From: Cupriavidus pampae
GTDB taxonomy: Bacteria; Pseudomonadota; Gammaproteobacteria; Burkholderiales; Burkholderiaceae
Length of the DNA stretch: 64,000 nucleotides
Direction of reading: 5' to 3'
Assembly: GCF_914271485.1 (NCBI RefSeq)
Contig: NZ_CAJZAG010000013.1
Span: 1-64,000 of the forward strand
In this document: piece after piece, positions 53,109-62,875 of the stretch
Numbering within the stretch: position 1 is the first letter of the stretch
Layout of the letters: each line of letters starts with the position of its first letter
The notes under the pieces: model-generated
Database searches by the model: none
What the model was told of the DNA's origin: nothing
The model's input: the letters and a program-made list of their open reading frames with translations, nothing else
Made by a program: the position numbers and the translations under genes

Positions 53109-55438
53109 GCCTGACGACCGAAAACAACCAAAGCGCCGACGTGCTCGCTCGGCCTTCTCGTCGTTTATTCCTGCAAGGTGGCGCCGCGCTGACGCTCGCC
53201 GTGCAGATGGGTGGCGTGGTCTCGCTGGCGCAGGCGGCCGAGCCCAAGAAGTACGGCGGCGACGCGATGCCCGGCGGCGTGGTCGACAACCCGCTGGTGT
53301 TTGTCTCGATCGGCACGGACGGCATTGTCACGATCGTGGCCCACCGCGTGGAAATGGGCACCGGCGTGCGGACCAGCCTGCCGATGGTGGTGGCCGACGA
53401 AATGGAAGCCGACTGGAATCGCGTCAAGATCGTGCAGGCCGACGCCAACGAAGCGCGCTACGGCAGCCAGAACGTCGACGGCTCCCGCAGCATGCGCCAT
53501 TTCCTCTCGCCGATGCGCCGCGTGGGCGCTTCCGCGCGCCAGATGCTGGAAGCCGCTGCCGCGGCCCAGTGGAACGTGCCGGTCAGCGAGGTACAGGCCC
53601 GCAATCACGAGGTTCTGCACACGGCCAGTGGCCGTCGTCTCGGCTTTGGCGAACTGGCCGAAGCCGCGGCGAAGCAGCCCGTGCCGGCCGCCAACGCGCT
53701 CGTCCTGAAGAAGCCCGAAGCGTTCCGCTATATCGGCAAGGGCAAGATCGTGCCGACCGACAGCCGCGACATCGCACGTGGCCGCGCCACGTACGGCATC
53801 GACGTGCGCCTGCCGGGTATGGTCTACGCCGTCATCGCACGCCCGCCGGTCTACGGCGGCAAGGTGCGCAGCTACGACGCTGCCGAGACGCTCAAGGTGC
53901 CGGGCGTGCAGCGCGTGGTCGAGCTCAAGGGCTACGACGGTCCGCCGCTGTTCAATCCGGTGGGTGGTATTGCCGTGGTCGCGACCAATACGTGGGCCGC
54001 GATGCAGGGCCGCGCCGCGCTGAAGATCGAGTGGGACAACACGGCCGAAATCGGCGCCAAGAATGCCGGCTATGACTCGGCGGCATTCCGCACCACGCTG
54101 CAAACGGCCGCGAACCAGCCGGGCAAGGCGCTGCGCAACGATGGCGACGCGCTGACGACGCTGTCGTCGGCACCGGCCGCGCGCAAGGTCTCTGCCGAGT
54201 ACTACATCCCCCACCTCGCGCACGCTTCGATGGAATCGCCGGTCGCCACCGCACGCTTTGTCGACGGCAAGTGCGAGATCTGGGCGCCGTCGCAGGCACC
54301 GCAGGGCGCGCTGGAAAGCGTGGCCAAGCACGTCGGGCTCGATCCGAAAGACGTAACCGTGCATCTGACGCTGCTCGGTGGCGGCTTTGGCCGCAAGTCG
54401 ATGGCCGACTTCATCTCCGAAGCGGCACTCGTGTCGAAGGCGCTCGGCGGTACGCCGGTCAAGCTCCAGTGGACGCGTGACGACGATCTGCGCCACGACT
54501 ACTTCCACACGGTGTCGGTGGAACACCTCGAGGCCTCGCTCGACAACGGCGGCAAGCCGTCGGCGTGGCTGCACCGCTCGGCGGCGCCGACCATCGCGTC
54601 CACCTTCAAGGTCGGCGCCGAAGGCAAGGCCGATTTCGAGGCCGCGATGACGGCCATCAATATTCCGTACCAGATTCCGGGCATCCGCCTGGAATCGGCG
54701 GACGTGCCGGCGCACGCGCGTATCGGCTGGTTCCGCTCGGTCTCGAATATTCCGCATGCGTTCGCGGTGCAGAGCTTCGTCAGCGAACTGGCCCACAAGG
54801 CCGGCCGCGATCCGAAGGACTATCTGCTGGAACTGATCGGCCCGGCGCGCCGCATCGATCCGACCACACTCTCCGACAAGTGGAACTACAACGAGTCGCC
54901 GGAGGTGTATCCGCTCGACACCGGCCGCATGCGCCGCGTGGTGGAAGAAGCCGCGCGCCGCGCGAACTGGGGCCGCAAGCTGCCGAAGGGCCACGGCCTT
55001 GGCATCGCGATCGCGTACAGCTTCGTCACCTACGTGGCCACGGTGGTGGAAGTGAAGGTGGATGCCAAGGGCGAGATCACGATCCCGCGCGTGGACATGG
55101 CGATCGACTGTGGTCCGCAGGTCAACCCCGAACGCATCCGCTCGCAGGTCGAGGGCGGTTGCGTGATGGGCGTGGGCCTGGCCATGCTGGGCGAGATCAC
55201 GTTCAAGGATGGCAGCGTCCAGCAGAGCAACTTCCACGACTTCGAGGTGCTGCGCTCCCATATGGCGCCGCGCGTGATCAACACGTGGTTGGTCGGTGGC
55301 GACTTCGATGTGCCCGCCGGCGGTGTCGGCGAGCCGCCGGTACCGCCCGTGGCACCCGCGCTGTGCAACGCGATCTTTGCGGCAACCGGCAAGCGCATCC
55401 GCTCGCTGCCGATCCGCGATCAGCTCACACGCACCTGA
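53105..55438 (+). CDS. Molybdopterin-binding subunit (IorB-like), Tat-exported
   Basis: The 777-aa protein starts with a twin-arginine signal ([12 protein letters not shown]) and continues as a xanthine-oxidase-family large subunit of the isoquinoline 1-oxidoreductase/aldehyde dehydrogenase type: GGGFGRKS for cofactor binding, [19 protein letters not shown], and [13 protein letters not shown] near the C-terminus with the usual Glu. With the small subunit it would oxidise an aldehyde or N-heterocycle in the periplasm. The electron acceptor is not encoded here. Confidence 0.88.
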   Translation: MSLTTENNQSADVLARPSRRLFLQGGAALTLAVQMGGVVSLAQAAEPKKYGGDAMPGGVVDNPLVFVSIGTDGIVTIVAHRVEMGTGVRTSLPMVVADEMEADWNRVKIVQADANEARYGSQNVDGSRSMRHFLSPMRRVGASARQMLEAAAAAQWNVPVSEVQARNHEVLHTASGRRLGFGELAEAAAKQPVPAANALVLKKPEAFRYIGKGKIVPTDSRDIARGRATYGIDVRLPGMVYAVIARPPVYGGKVRSYDAAETLKVPGVQRVVELKGYDGPPLFNPVGGIAVVATNTWAAMQGRAALKIEWDNTAEIGAKNAGYDSAAFRTTLQTAANQPGKALRNDGDALTTLSSAPAARKVSAEYYIPHLAHASMESPVATARFVDGKCEIWAPSQAPQGALESVAKHVGLDPKDVTVHLTLLGGGFGRKSMADFISEAALVSKALGGTPVKLQWTRDDDLRHDYFHTVSVEHLEASLDNGGKPSAWLHRSAAPTIASTFKVGAEGKADFEAAMTAINIPYQIPGIRLESADVPAHARIGWFRSVSNIPHAFAVQSFVSELAHKAGRDPKDYLLELIGPARRIDPTTLSDKWNYNESPEVYPLDTGRMRRVVEEAARRANWGRKLPKGHGLGIAIAYSFVTYVATVVEVKVDAKGEITIPRVDMAIDCGPQVNPERIRSQVEGGCVMGVGLAMLGEITFKDGSVQQSNFHDFEVLRSHMAPRVINTWLVGGDFDVPAGGVGEPPVPPVAPALCNAIFAATGKRIRSLPIRDQLTRT

Positions 55439-55477
55439 CAGCACGAGGGGGAGACCCCTGCGAGGGCATGCCCAGGA

Positions 55478-55507
55478 ACGCCGCGGTATCACCGCGGCGT
55501 TTTTTTG
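55478..55507 (+). terminator. Intrinsic terminator after the IorAB-like genes
   Basis: ACGCCGCGGT and ACCGCGGCGT form a perfect 10-bp stem with loop ATC, followed by seven T. It lies 40 bases after the stop codon and ends the operon cleanly. Confidence 0.9.
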
Positions 55508-55619
55508 TTGCGTTTTGCAAAGTTGCGTGTCGCCCGGGCCGCCCGATACATAGCGACACACACCCCGCCCCCGCACTCACCATAATCGCCTCACATTCTC
55601 GTCACCCGTGAGGCACGCC

Positions 55620-55766
55620 ATGAAGCGAACCCTGATCCTTGCCAGCATGATCCTGTCGGCGTTCACCGGCGAACTGCGCGCCACCGCTGCCTGCCGCTGG
55701 GTGCCCGCCAAACCGGCCGCGGTGCAACAGCGCCGTACGTCACGCCAGGAGTCGCATCATGCGTAA
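55620..55766 (+). CDS. Small secreted protein, 48 aa
   Basis: ATG 55620 is preceded by GTGAGG. The product has an N-terminal signal-like stretch (MKRTLILASMILSAFTG) and a short basic tail with one Cys. Its end overlaps the start of the thioredoxin-like gene by eight bases, which argues for translation coupling. No family recognised; a leader peptide for the next gene is possible. Confidence 0.5.
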   Translation: MKRTLILASMILSAFTGELRATAACRWVPAKPAAVQQRRTSRQESHHA

Positions 55767-56301
55767 TGCCATTAAAGTTGCCCTCGCTGCCGCAGCCGTC
55801 GCGGCCCTCTATATCGTTGGCGCCGGCGCCAGCATCAGCACCCCCACCGTCGGCGATCAGGGCAAGGCGCCCGATTTCGTCGGCATCGACAAGTGGCTCA
55901 ATTCCCAGCCGCTGAACATGGAGAAACTGCGTGGCAAGGTCGTGCTGGTCGACTTCTGGACGTACTCGTGCATCAACTGCGTCAACACGCTGCCCTATGT
56001 GAAGCAGTGGTACGAGAAGTACAAGGATCAGGGCCTCGTGGTGGTGGGCGTCCACACCCCGGAGTTTCCGTTCGAGAAGTCGACGTCGAACGTGGAAGCG
56101 GCCATCAAGCGTTTCGGCATCACGTATCCGGTCGCGCAGGACAACAACTACGCCACGTGGTCCGCGTACAGCAACCAGTACTGGCCGGCCACATATCTGA
56201 TCAATGCCGACGGCAAGATCGTCTACAAGCACTATGGCGAAGGCGCCTACAAGGAAACCGAGTCGGTGATCCAGAAACTGCTGAGCGAGCGCAAGCAGTA
56301 A
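55759..56301 (+). CDS. Thioredoxin-like periplasmic protein (DipZ C-domain-like)
   Basis: The 180-aa protein has an N-terminal membrane anchor or signal (residues 5-25), then a redoxin fold: LRGKVVLVDFWTYSCINCVNTLPYVKQWYEKYKDQGLVVVGVHTPEFPFE, with the CINC redox pair, and the cis-Pro in YWPATYLI. This matches the thioredoxin domain of DipZ-type proteins. It probably reduces or isomerises disulfides outside the cytoplasm. Confidence 0.87.
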   Translation: MRNAIKVALAAAAVAALYIVGAGASISTPTVGDQGKAPDFVGIDKWLNSQPLNMEKLRGKVVLVDFWTYSCINCVNTLPYVKQWYEKYKDQGLVVVGVHTPEFPFEKSTSNVEAAIKRFGITYPVAQDNNYATWSAYSNQYWPATYLINADGKIVYKHYGEGAYKETESVIQKLLSERKQ

Positions 56302-56313
56302 GCCAGGCGCGCG

Positions 56314-57195
56314 TTACTCTCCCAAAGCGCCACCGGGCCGCATGGTGGCGCTTTCCAGCAGTTTCTCGTGGATGAACGCGTGCAGCAGGATCGCCTCGCG
56401 TTCGCCACAACCGTCGAACGCCACACCCACGCAGTGGAACGGCGCTTCAACGATGCCTTCGATGTCCTGGCGCTCATCCCGCGTAAAGCCGGTGATCGAA
56501 AACTTCGACTTGATGCCGGCCGCGCGCAGCGTGAACTCCAGCCGAACCTCGCGGCCCGGCTCGGTGAGCGCGTCGCTGGCGGTGCTGATCGAGGCCCCGC
56601 CCATGCTCAGATCGGTCAGCAGCACGGTCTGCGGGGCGATGCTGCCGTCCAGAACCGTCAGCTTGGCCACCACGCGCACGGGCACGCGCACACTGCCGCG
56701 CATCTCGCGGGTTTCCACGTTCTGGATATCGGCCAGCATCCAATATGGAAATGGCGTACGCGACGACGCATGGACGCGCGCGGAGAAGCTCAGGATGCTG
56801 GTGCCGGTAAAGCCGCGGAACAGCACGGTTTCCCCTTCGACCACGTCCACCTGCTTGCCCGTCAGGTTCGGCCACGCGATAAACGCCGCGCCCTCGGCAA
56901 AACCGATCAGGCGGCTGACCGCCGCGCGGCTGGCATCGCCCGGCCGCTTGACGTGCAGCAGCGTGCCGACCGGCAGGCCATAGCGGTCATGCCAGGGCGA
57001 GCCCGGCTCGTCCGCGCCGAGCGGCGCCATGTCGTCCGCCCAGAAGCAGCGCCCGGCCTGCAGCACCAGCCGGCGCTCCTCATCGCTCTGGAAGACGGTG
57101 CCCTCGTCGGCAACCGGGAACCCGAGCTCGTCGACCAGCGCCGATTTCAGGGGCGCGCCCAGTTCGATGTCTTCTGCCTGAACCTCTTTTCGCAT
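56314..57195 (-). CDS. PilZ-domain protein (YcgR-like, c-di-GMP binding)
   Basis: The 293-aa protein is begun at ATG 57195. The N-terminal part (about 20-150) has a split-barrel look with GTLLHVKRPGD and EGETVLFRGFTGTSILSFSARV, as in YcgR N-domains. The PilZ part has RGSVR (RxxxR) and DLSMGGASIS (DxSxxG), both needed to hold c-di-GMP. It may act as a flagellar brake or other c-di-GMP effector; no flagellar genes are in view. Confidence 0.85.
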   Translation of the reverse strand: MRKEVQAEDIELGAPLKSALVDELGFPVADEGTVFQSDEERRLVLQAGRCFWADDMAPLGADEPGSPWHDRYGLPVGTLLHVKRPGDASRAAVSRLIGFAEGAAFIAWPNLTGKQVDVVEGETVLFRGFTGTSILSFSARVHASSRTPFPYWMLADIQNVETREMRGSVRVPVRVVAKLTVLDGSIAPQTVLLTDLSMGGASISTASDALTEPGREVRLEFTLRAAGIKSKFSITGFTRDERQDIEGIVEAPFHCVGVAFDGCGEREAILLHAFIHEKLLESATMRPGGALGE

Positions 57196-57274
57196 AGATG
57201 GAATCCATTTGCGCCGCGAGCGCCTCATCCATAACTCTAGCAAACTCGGAAGACGGTTTCGAGAGACTTGCAGA

Positions 57275-58786
57275 TCACCGCGCGGCCATGCCGTCGAGCA
57301 CCTTCGCGGCGGACAGATGTTGCGGGATCGGCAGCCCCTGTTTGGCGTTCTCGGGCGCGATCTGCACGCCCTGCGCGCTGCCGCGCGCCGCAAGGTCGTT
57401 GCCCTTGCCGTACACCTCGCGCGTCACGCTGCCGATCTCGGTGTCGGACAGATCCGATCCGGCCAGCAGGATTGCCGCCGTTGCCACGGTCGGGACGGGC
57501 TGATCCTGATCCGAATATGCGCCCGGCACGATCGTGTACGGAAAATAGCCGCGCCGGGTGGCCACCAGCGTGTCGATGCCGGCCTTGCTCAGCGGCAGCA
57601 GACGCACCTGATCGTCGACCAGCATGTCGCGCACGCTGTCCGCTGGCACGCCGATGATCTGCACTACCGCATCGACTTCGTTGCCACGCAATGCCACCAG
57701 CGCTTCACCAATCGCCAGCTCCTTCGGCACGATATCGGGCAACGCCAGGCCATGGGCCTGCAGCACGCGTAGCGCGGTGGTACGCGAGGCCGAGCCGGGC
57801 GTGCCGATGGCGACCCGCTTGCCGCGCAGGTCGGACATCGCCTTGATGGAGCCGCTCGCGGCCACCAGCACATGCACGGCCTCCGGATACAGGCTGCCGA
57901 TCGCGCGCAACGTGCTGAACGGGCCGCTGTCCGCAAACGCGCCCTTGCCCTCGTATGCATCGAGCACCGCGTCGCCCTGCGCAAGCGCCAGCGAGACCCG
58001 CCCATCGCGCAGCAGGCGCAGGTTTTCCTCGCCGCCATGGGTGACCAGTGCCACCGCCCGCATTTTCGTGCTGGCTGCCATGGCTTGCGCCAGCCGCAGG
58101 TACTGGCCATGTTCAGCGCCTGCCGCGATCGCATAGCCAGCATCGATGCGCGCACGTCGCGCCTGAATGGTCGCGTAGGCGGCCTGCAATTCCTGCTGAA
58201 TGACGGCCTGCTCCGCCGGCGACGCGGACTGCTGCGCGGCATCGATGACCTTGCGCATGGCGTCGAGGATCGCGGTGGGACCCTGCGTGGCATTGGTCGC
58301 GTACGCGGGCGCCTCGGCCGGACGGTATCCGCCCGCGGAGACGGCCACCCAACTGCCGCCTTCGCGGCGATACAGCGCGGTGCCGTGCGCGCGAATCACG
58401 TCGCCCGCCTTGTTGCCGCCGGAGGTAATGCCACTGATGCCCTTGGGGCCGGCACCGAGTGCCGACACCAGCCCCGCCACACCGGGTGCATCCCACGCGC
58501 CGAAATCGAAATCGCGCCGGAGCCGCAGCTCGGTATCGAAATAGACGATGCGCCGCGTCTCGCCGCTGGGCGCCTTGGTATCGGCCTGCGAGCCGCGCCG
58601 CGCAAAGTCGGATACCTCGACCGTACCGGGCGGCAGCGCCTGCGCCAGGCGCTCATCGACGCCATTGCGCAGGGCACCCGCATCGGGCCCGCCGCTGCAG
58701 GCGGCCAGCGCTGTCGCAAGGCAGAGCAGCGTGAGGCAACGCATGAGGTGACGCATAAAATGACGCAGGACATGAGGCATGGTCAT
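57275..58786 (-). CDS. TAXI-type solute-binding lipoprotein with N-terminal extension
   Basis: The 503-aa product has a lipobox LAAC with Cys30. Residues 215-503 match TAXI-family receptors (GQYLRLAQAMA, DLRGKRVAIGTPGSASRTTALRVL, EALVALRGNEVDAVVQIIGVPA). Residues 31-210 are an additional domain with a helical stretch (170-210) that I do not recognise. TAXI proteins normally serve TRAP transporters; here the gene overlaps gltS by four bases and no TRAP permease is present. Confidence 0.83.
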   Translation of the reverse strand: MTMPHVLRHFMRHLMRCLTLLCLATALAACSGGPDAGALRNGVDERLAQALPPGTVEVSDFARRGSQADTKAPSGETRRIVYFDTELRLRRDFDFGAWDAPGVAGLVSALGAGPKGISGITSGGNKAGDVIRAHGTALYRREGGSWVAVSAGGYRPAEAPAYATNATQGPTAILDAMRKVIDAAQQSASPAEQAVIQQELQAAYATIQARRARIDAGYAIAAGAEHGQYLRLAQAMAASTKMRAVALVTHGGEENLRLLRDGRVSLALAQGDAVLDAYEGKGAFADSGPFSTLRAIGSLYPEAVHVLVAASGSIKAMSDLRGKRVAIGTPGSASRTTALRVLQAHGLALPDIVPKELAIGEALVALRGNEVDAVVQIIGVPADSVRDMLVDDQVRLLPLSKAGIDTLVATRRGYFPYTIVPGAYSDQDQPVPTVATAAILLAGSDLSDTEIGSVTREVYGKGNDLAARGSAQGVQIAPENAKQGLPIPQHLSAAKVLDGMAAR

Positions 58787-59970
58787 CCCCCCATGAATGG
58801 CAGCGCGAGCAGCAGCGTCAGCACGAACGCATTCATCAGGTCAACGAAGAATGCGCCGGCCAGCGGTGCGATCAGGTAGCTGCTGGGCGCCGGGCCGTGC
58901 CGGGCGGTGATGGCCGCCATATTGGCCATCGCGGTGGCGGTGGAACCCATGTTGAAGCCGATAAACGCGGCCGACGTGACTGCGGCCTCGTAGTCGCGGC
59001 CCATAAAGCGAAAGCATACGAACACCACGTACAGCACGATAAACACGACCTGCATCGCAATGATCAGCAGGAACGGTCCCGCCGAACGCGCGACATCGAC
59101 GATATCCAGCGCCATCATCGTCATGACAAGGAACAGCGACAGGCAGGTGCTCGAGATCAGATCGGCGGCGCGATCGTCCCATCTGACGCCCACGAATGGC
59201 AGCAGGTTGCGCAGCGCGATGCCGGCCATCATGCACCACAGGAACGAGGGAATCGTGATGGCGCCGCCAGACAGCTGCGCCGCCAGCCAGCGGCTGGCCA
59301 CCACGGCGGCGAGGATGCCGGCCAGCGAGCCGATCACCGAGATGGTCGAGATCGGCGCGGCGGCCTCGCGTTCGCTGGCGACCGCCGCGTCGTCGGACGC
59401 CGAGCGCAGGCCGTACTTGCTGATCAGGTATTGGGCAACCGGGCCCGCGATGATGCCGCCGACGATCAGGCCGATCGTGGCCACTGTCATCGACAGTTCC
59501 ATCACCGATTGCAGGTTGTTGATCTCGGCAAAGCGCTCGGCATAGGCAGCGCCAGTGCCATGCCCGCCGACAAGCGTGATGGAGCCGCCGACAAGCCCGA
59601 AGATCGGATGCAGATCGAGCAGCCGCGCCATCGACACGCCCACGAGGTTCTGCACGAGGATGTATGGGAACAGGATGATCAGGAAGATCACCAGCGCGCG
59701 ACCGCCGCGCCGCAGCATGCGCAGGTCGGCGGTCAGACCGACACCGCCGAAGAACATCAGCAGCAGCGTCGGCTTGATGCTCTGCTCCATCGTGACCTGA
59801 AAGCCGGAGGTCGCGACGGTCACCGACGCCAGCACCGCGAACAGCAGTCCGCCGGTGATGGGGTCCGGAATGTTGTAGCGGGACAGCACACCGACGCGCC
59901 GGTTGATCAGCGCACCGATGAGCAGCATGACAAGCGCGGCCAGCAGACTGGCAACGGGTTCGAGTTTCAT
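58783..59970 (-). CDS. gltS: Sodium/glutamate symporter GltS
   Basis: The 395-aa polytopic protein starts at ATG 59970, with GGAGACATCCCG upstream. It has the two GltS repeats: GGSITLVGGHGTGAAYAERF in the first half and FNMGSTATAMANMAAITARHGPAPSSYLIAPLAGAFFVD in the second, which form the re-entrant loops. It imports glutamate or a related anion with sodium. It shares a transcript with the TAXI-like lipoprotein gene. Confidence 0.92.
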   Translation of the reverse strand: MKLEPVASLLAALVMLLIGALINRRVGVLSRYNIPDPITGGLLFAVLASVTVATSGFQVTMEQSIKPTLLLMFFGGVGLTADLRMLRRGGRALVIFLIILFPYILVQNLVGVSMARLLDLHPIFGLVGGSITLVGGHGTGAAYAERFAEINNLQSVMELSMTVATIGLIVGGIIAGPVAQYLISKYGLRSASDDAAVASEREAAAPISTISVIGSLAGILAAVVASRWLAAQLSGGAITIPSFLWCMMAGIALRNLLPFVGVRWDDRAADLISSTCLSLFLVMTMMALDIVDVARSAGPFLLIIAMQVVFIVLYVVFVCFRFMGRDYEAAVTSAAFIGFNMGSTATAMANMAAITARHGPAPSSYLIAPLAGAFFVDLMNAFVLTLLLALPFMGG

Positions 59971-60112
59971 CGGGATGTCTCCCTTGTTATCGCTCCCCTT
60001 CTTTTTATGCTCCCACGTCTGTCGCTCCCTGACAGCACGGGCCCTTTTGACGATAGAGCGCAAGTGCCGTCATTGCAACCTGTCTTTGTCTGACCGAATC
60101 AGCGATGACCGG

Positions 60113-61693
60113 TCAGGCCAGCATCGGCACGCCAGCTCCGCGTGCCACGGCCGGCAGCTGGAACGACGCCACCGTGCCACGCAGCACGCCGGCCTGCTCT
60201 TCGAGCGCCTGCGCGGCCGCCGCGGCCTCTTCCACCAACGCGGCGTTCTGCTGCGTCACCTGATCCATCTGGGTCACGGCCAGGCTCACCTGCTCGATGC
60301 CGGCCGATTGCTCGGTCGACGCGGCACTGATCTCGCCCATGATGTCCGTCACGCGACGCACCGCCTGGACGACCTCGCCCATCGTGGCGCCGGCCTGATC
60401 CACCTGCCGCGTGCCCGCTTCCACGCGGTTCACGGTGTCCTGAATCAGCGTGACGATTTCCTTCGCTGCCGTGGCCGAACGCTGCGCCAGCGCGCGCACT
60501 TCGCCCGCCACCACCGCAAAGCCGCGTCCCTGCTCACCCGCGCGCGCGGCTTCCACCGCGGCGTTGAGCGCCAGGATATTGGTCTGGAACGCGATGCCTT
60601 CGATCACGCTCGTGATATCGCCGATCTTCTTCGACGCGGCATCGATCTCGCTCATGGTGTCCACCACGCGGCGCACCGCATCGCCACCGCGCGCGGCGGT
60701 ATCGGAGGCATCCACAGCCAACTGATTGGCCTGCTTGGCGTTGTCGGCGTTCTGACGCACGATCGAGGTCAGCTCCTCCATGCTCGATGCGGTCTGCTGC
60801 AGCGCGCTGGCTTGTTCCTCGGTCCGTTGCGACAGGTCGAGGTTACCGGCCGAGATCTGGCCCGTGGCCGTGGCAATCGCCTCGCTGCCGCCACGCATGG
60901 TCTGGATCGTGGTGATCAGGCCCTGCTGCATCTTGTCCAGGCCGCGCAGGAGCCGGCCCATCTCGCATTGGGTGGTCGCCTGAATGGACTGGGTCAGGTT
61001 GCCGCTGGCGATCTCATCGAAGCTCTCCAGCATGCGTGTCAGCGGTACCGAGATCGCGCGTTGCAGGCCGATCGCGCAACCGAGCGCGGCGAGCACGCCG
61101 ATCGCGATTGCGGAGATCACCAGCCACAGGAAGTGCTCGGAGCGTTCCGTGGCATGCGCATAAAGGGCTTCCGCCTGCTTGCGCTGCGTGCGTTCAAGTT
61201 CTTCCATCGCGCCGGAAAGCCCCGAGTTGCGCGGCGGCAGCGTGACCATGACGATATTGTCGGCGCCCGCGCCATCACGCGCGCGCAGCGCCGCGAACAG
61301 CGGGTCGAGCGCATCCTTGAAGTACGCCGCGCGAATGCCCTCCACCTTCTCGGCCAGCGCCTTCTCCTCCGGCGACTTCGGCAGCGCGAGGTAGGCCTTC
61401 CACGCTTCGTCGGACTTGGCGCGATAGGCCTGTGCCTTGTCCACGGTTTCCATGACATCGGGCGCTTCGGGGTGCAGCATGGCGCGGTCGAGCGTGGTGC
61501 GCACCACGGTCAGGTTCAGCTGCGCGCGGGCGACGCTCGCCATCGCGGCCATTTCCTTGCCGTAGATCTCCTTGATGTCGCGATCGGCGGACTGCATTCC
61601 CACCGCGCCGATGATGCCTACCGCGACCAGCAGCACCGCGAGCAGGAGCAGAGCTGCGTTGAGGCGCAGCCGGATGGACAGCTTGTTGAACAT
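60113..61693 (-). CDS. Methyl-accepting chemotaxis protein
   Basis: The 526-aa receptor has TM1 (residues 10-32), a four-helix TarH-like periplasmic domain (35-185), TM2 (about 190-212), HAMP, and the signalling tip EGIAFQTNILALNAAVEAARAGEQGRGFAVVAGEVRALAQRSA. Methylation-type glutamine/glutamate pairs flank the tip. There is no CheR/CheB tether pentapeptide; the end reads AGVPMLA. The ligand is unknown, though the gene is beside gltS. Confidence 0.92.
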   Translation of the reverse strand: MFNKLSIRLRLNAALLLLAVLLVAVGIIGAVGMQSADRDIKEIYGKEMAAMASVARAQLNLTVVRTTLDRAMLHPEAPDVMETVDKAQAYRAKSDEAWKAYLALPKSPEEKALAEKVEGIRAAYFKDALDPLFAALRARDGAGADNIVMVTLPPRNSGLSGAMEELERTQRKQAEALYAHATERSEHFLWLVISAIAIGVLAALGCAIGLQRAISVPLTRMLESFDEIASGNLTQSIQATTQCEMGRLLRGLDKMQQGLITTIQTMRGGSEAIATATGQISAGNLDLSQRTEEQASALQQTASSMEELTSIVRQNADNAKQANQLAVDASDTAARGGDAVRRVVDTMSEIDAASKKIGDITSVIEGIAFQTNILALNAAVEAARAGEQGRGFAVVAGEVRALAQRSATAAKEIVTLIQDTVNRVEAGTRQVDQAGATMGEVVQAVRRVTDIMGEISAASTEQSAGIEQVSLAVTQMDQVTQQNAALVEEAAAAAQALEEQAGVLRGTVASFQLPAVARGAGVPMLA

Positions 61694-61841
61694 GATGGAC
61701 CCCTGTTACGTGGACTTGCGTACGTAACGGCGTAAATCGGGCGCACTTTAGGCCAAAGTATGTAATGTCTTGTTAGCGAGGCGGAAAGCTGCGGCTCGCG
61801 GTACGATGGCAACCATTTTCCGCTCTGCCGCCCTCCGAATC

Positions 61842-62753
61842 ATGAAGCGCCAATTTGACGACCTCCAGCTTGGCAGTATCGAACTGTTCAACCTCGCCGC
61901 GGAGTTGAGCAGCTTTTCGGCCGCCGCCGTGGCCGCCGGAGTGACCCCCGCGGCCGTGAGCCGCAGCGTGTCGCGGCTCGAGGAACGGCTCGGGGTTCGG
62001 CTGTTCGTGCGCACCACACGCCAGATCCGACTGACCGAGGAAGGCCGTACCTACTACGAGCAGGCGCGTGTGGCACTGGCCCAGCTGGTCGATGCCGAAC
62101 GGCTGATCAGCGGCCAGCATGCGGCGCCGGCCGGGCGGCTGCGCATCAGCCTGCCCACGCCGTACGCGCATTACCGCGTACTGCCGGCGCTGCCGGAGTT
62201 CCGCAAACGCTTTCCGGACGTCGAGATGGATGTCCATATCAGCAACCGCAACGTCGACTTTGCCGACGATACCTTCGACCTGTCGGTCCGGGGCCGCGCG
62301 CCCGATGATTCGACGCTGATCGCGCGCAAGCTCGAGGATGCCGAAATGGTCGTGGTGGGCACGCCCGCATACCTGCGCCAGTCCCCGCCGCTCAAGACGC
62401 TCGACGACCTGCACGCGCACGAATGCATCGGCTTCGATATGCCGAGCAGCGGCCGTCGGCTGCCCTGGATTTTCCAGGTGGAGGGGGAAACCGTCGACGT
62501 CACGACCACCGGCACCTACCGCACAGCGGAGGATGCGCTCGGTGGCGCCACGCTCGCGCGCGCCGGCGCGGGGCTGTTCCAGACCTATCGCTTCGTGGTC
62601 GAGCAGGACCTGCGCGATGGCACGCTGGTCGAGGTACTCAAGGATTTCGGCGGCAGCTCGCGCCCCTTCGTGCTGCTGTACCCGCACGCGCGCCATCTGT
62701 CGAGCCGCGTGCGCGCGCTCGTTGATTTCCTCGTCGAGAAGTTCTCCGACTGA
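61842..62753 (+). CDS. LysR-family transcriptional regulator
   Basis: The 303-aa protein is begun at ATG 61842 (MKRQFDDLQLGSIELFNLAAELSSFSAAAVAAGVTPAAVSRSVSRLE); ATG 61806 in frame would add 12 residues, and neither has a strong ribosome site. The effector domain is complete. It is divergent from the chemoreceptor gene by 148 bp. Its target is not clear. Confidence 0.85.
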   Translation: MKRQFDDLQLGSIELFNLAAELSSFSAAAVAAGVTPAAVSRSVSRLEERLGVRLFVRTTRQIRLTEEGRTYYEQARVALAQLVDAERLISGQHAAPAGRLRISLPTPYAHYRVLPALPEFRKRFPDVEMDVHISNRNVDFADDTFDLSVRGRAPDDSTLIARKLEDAEMVVVGTPAYLRQSPPLKTLDDLHAHECIGFDMPSSGRRLPWIFQVEGETVDVTTTGTYRTAEDALGGATLARAGAGLFQTYRFVVEQDLRDGTLVEVLKDFGGSSRPFVLLYPHARHLSSRVRALVDFLVEKFSD

Positions 62754-62875
62754 TTTCCCCGCAAAACAGTTGATACATGGCGGAACAGGTTCCGAGTGGA
62801 TCTCGCCTTGACTTGTGTATCTCAATATACGAACATGATTTCGGCATCGATCTGTTTTTGGGATCAAACGACATC

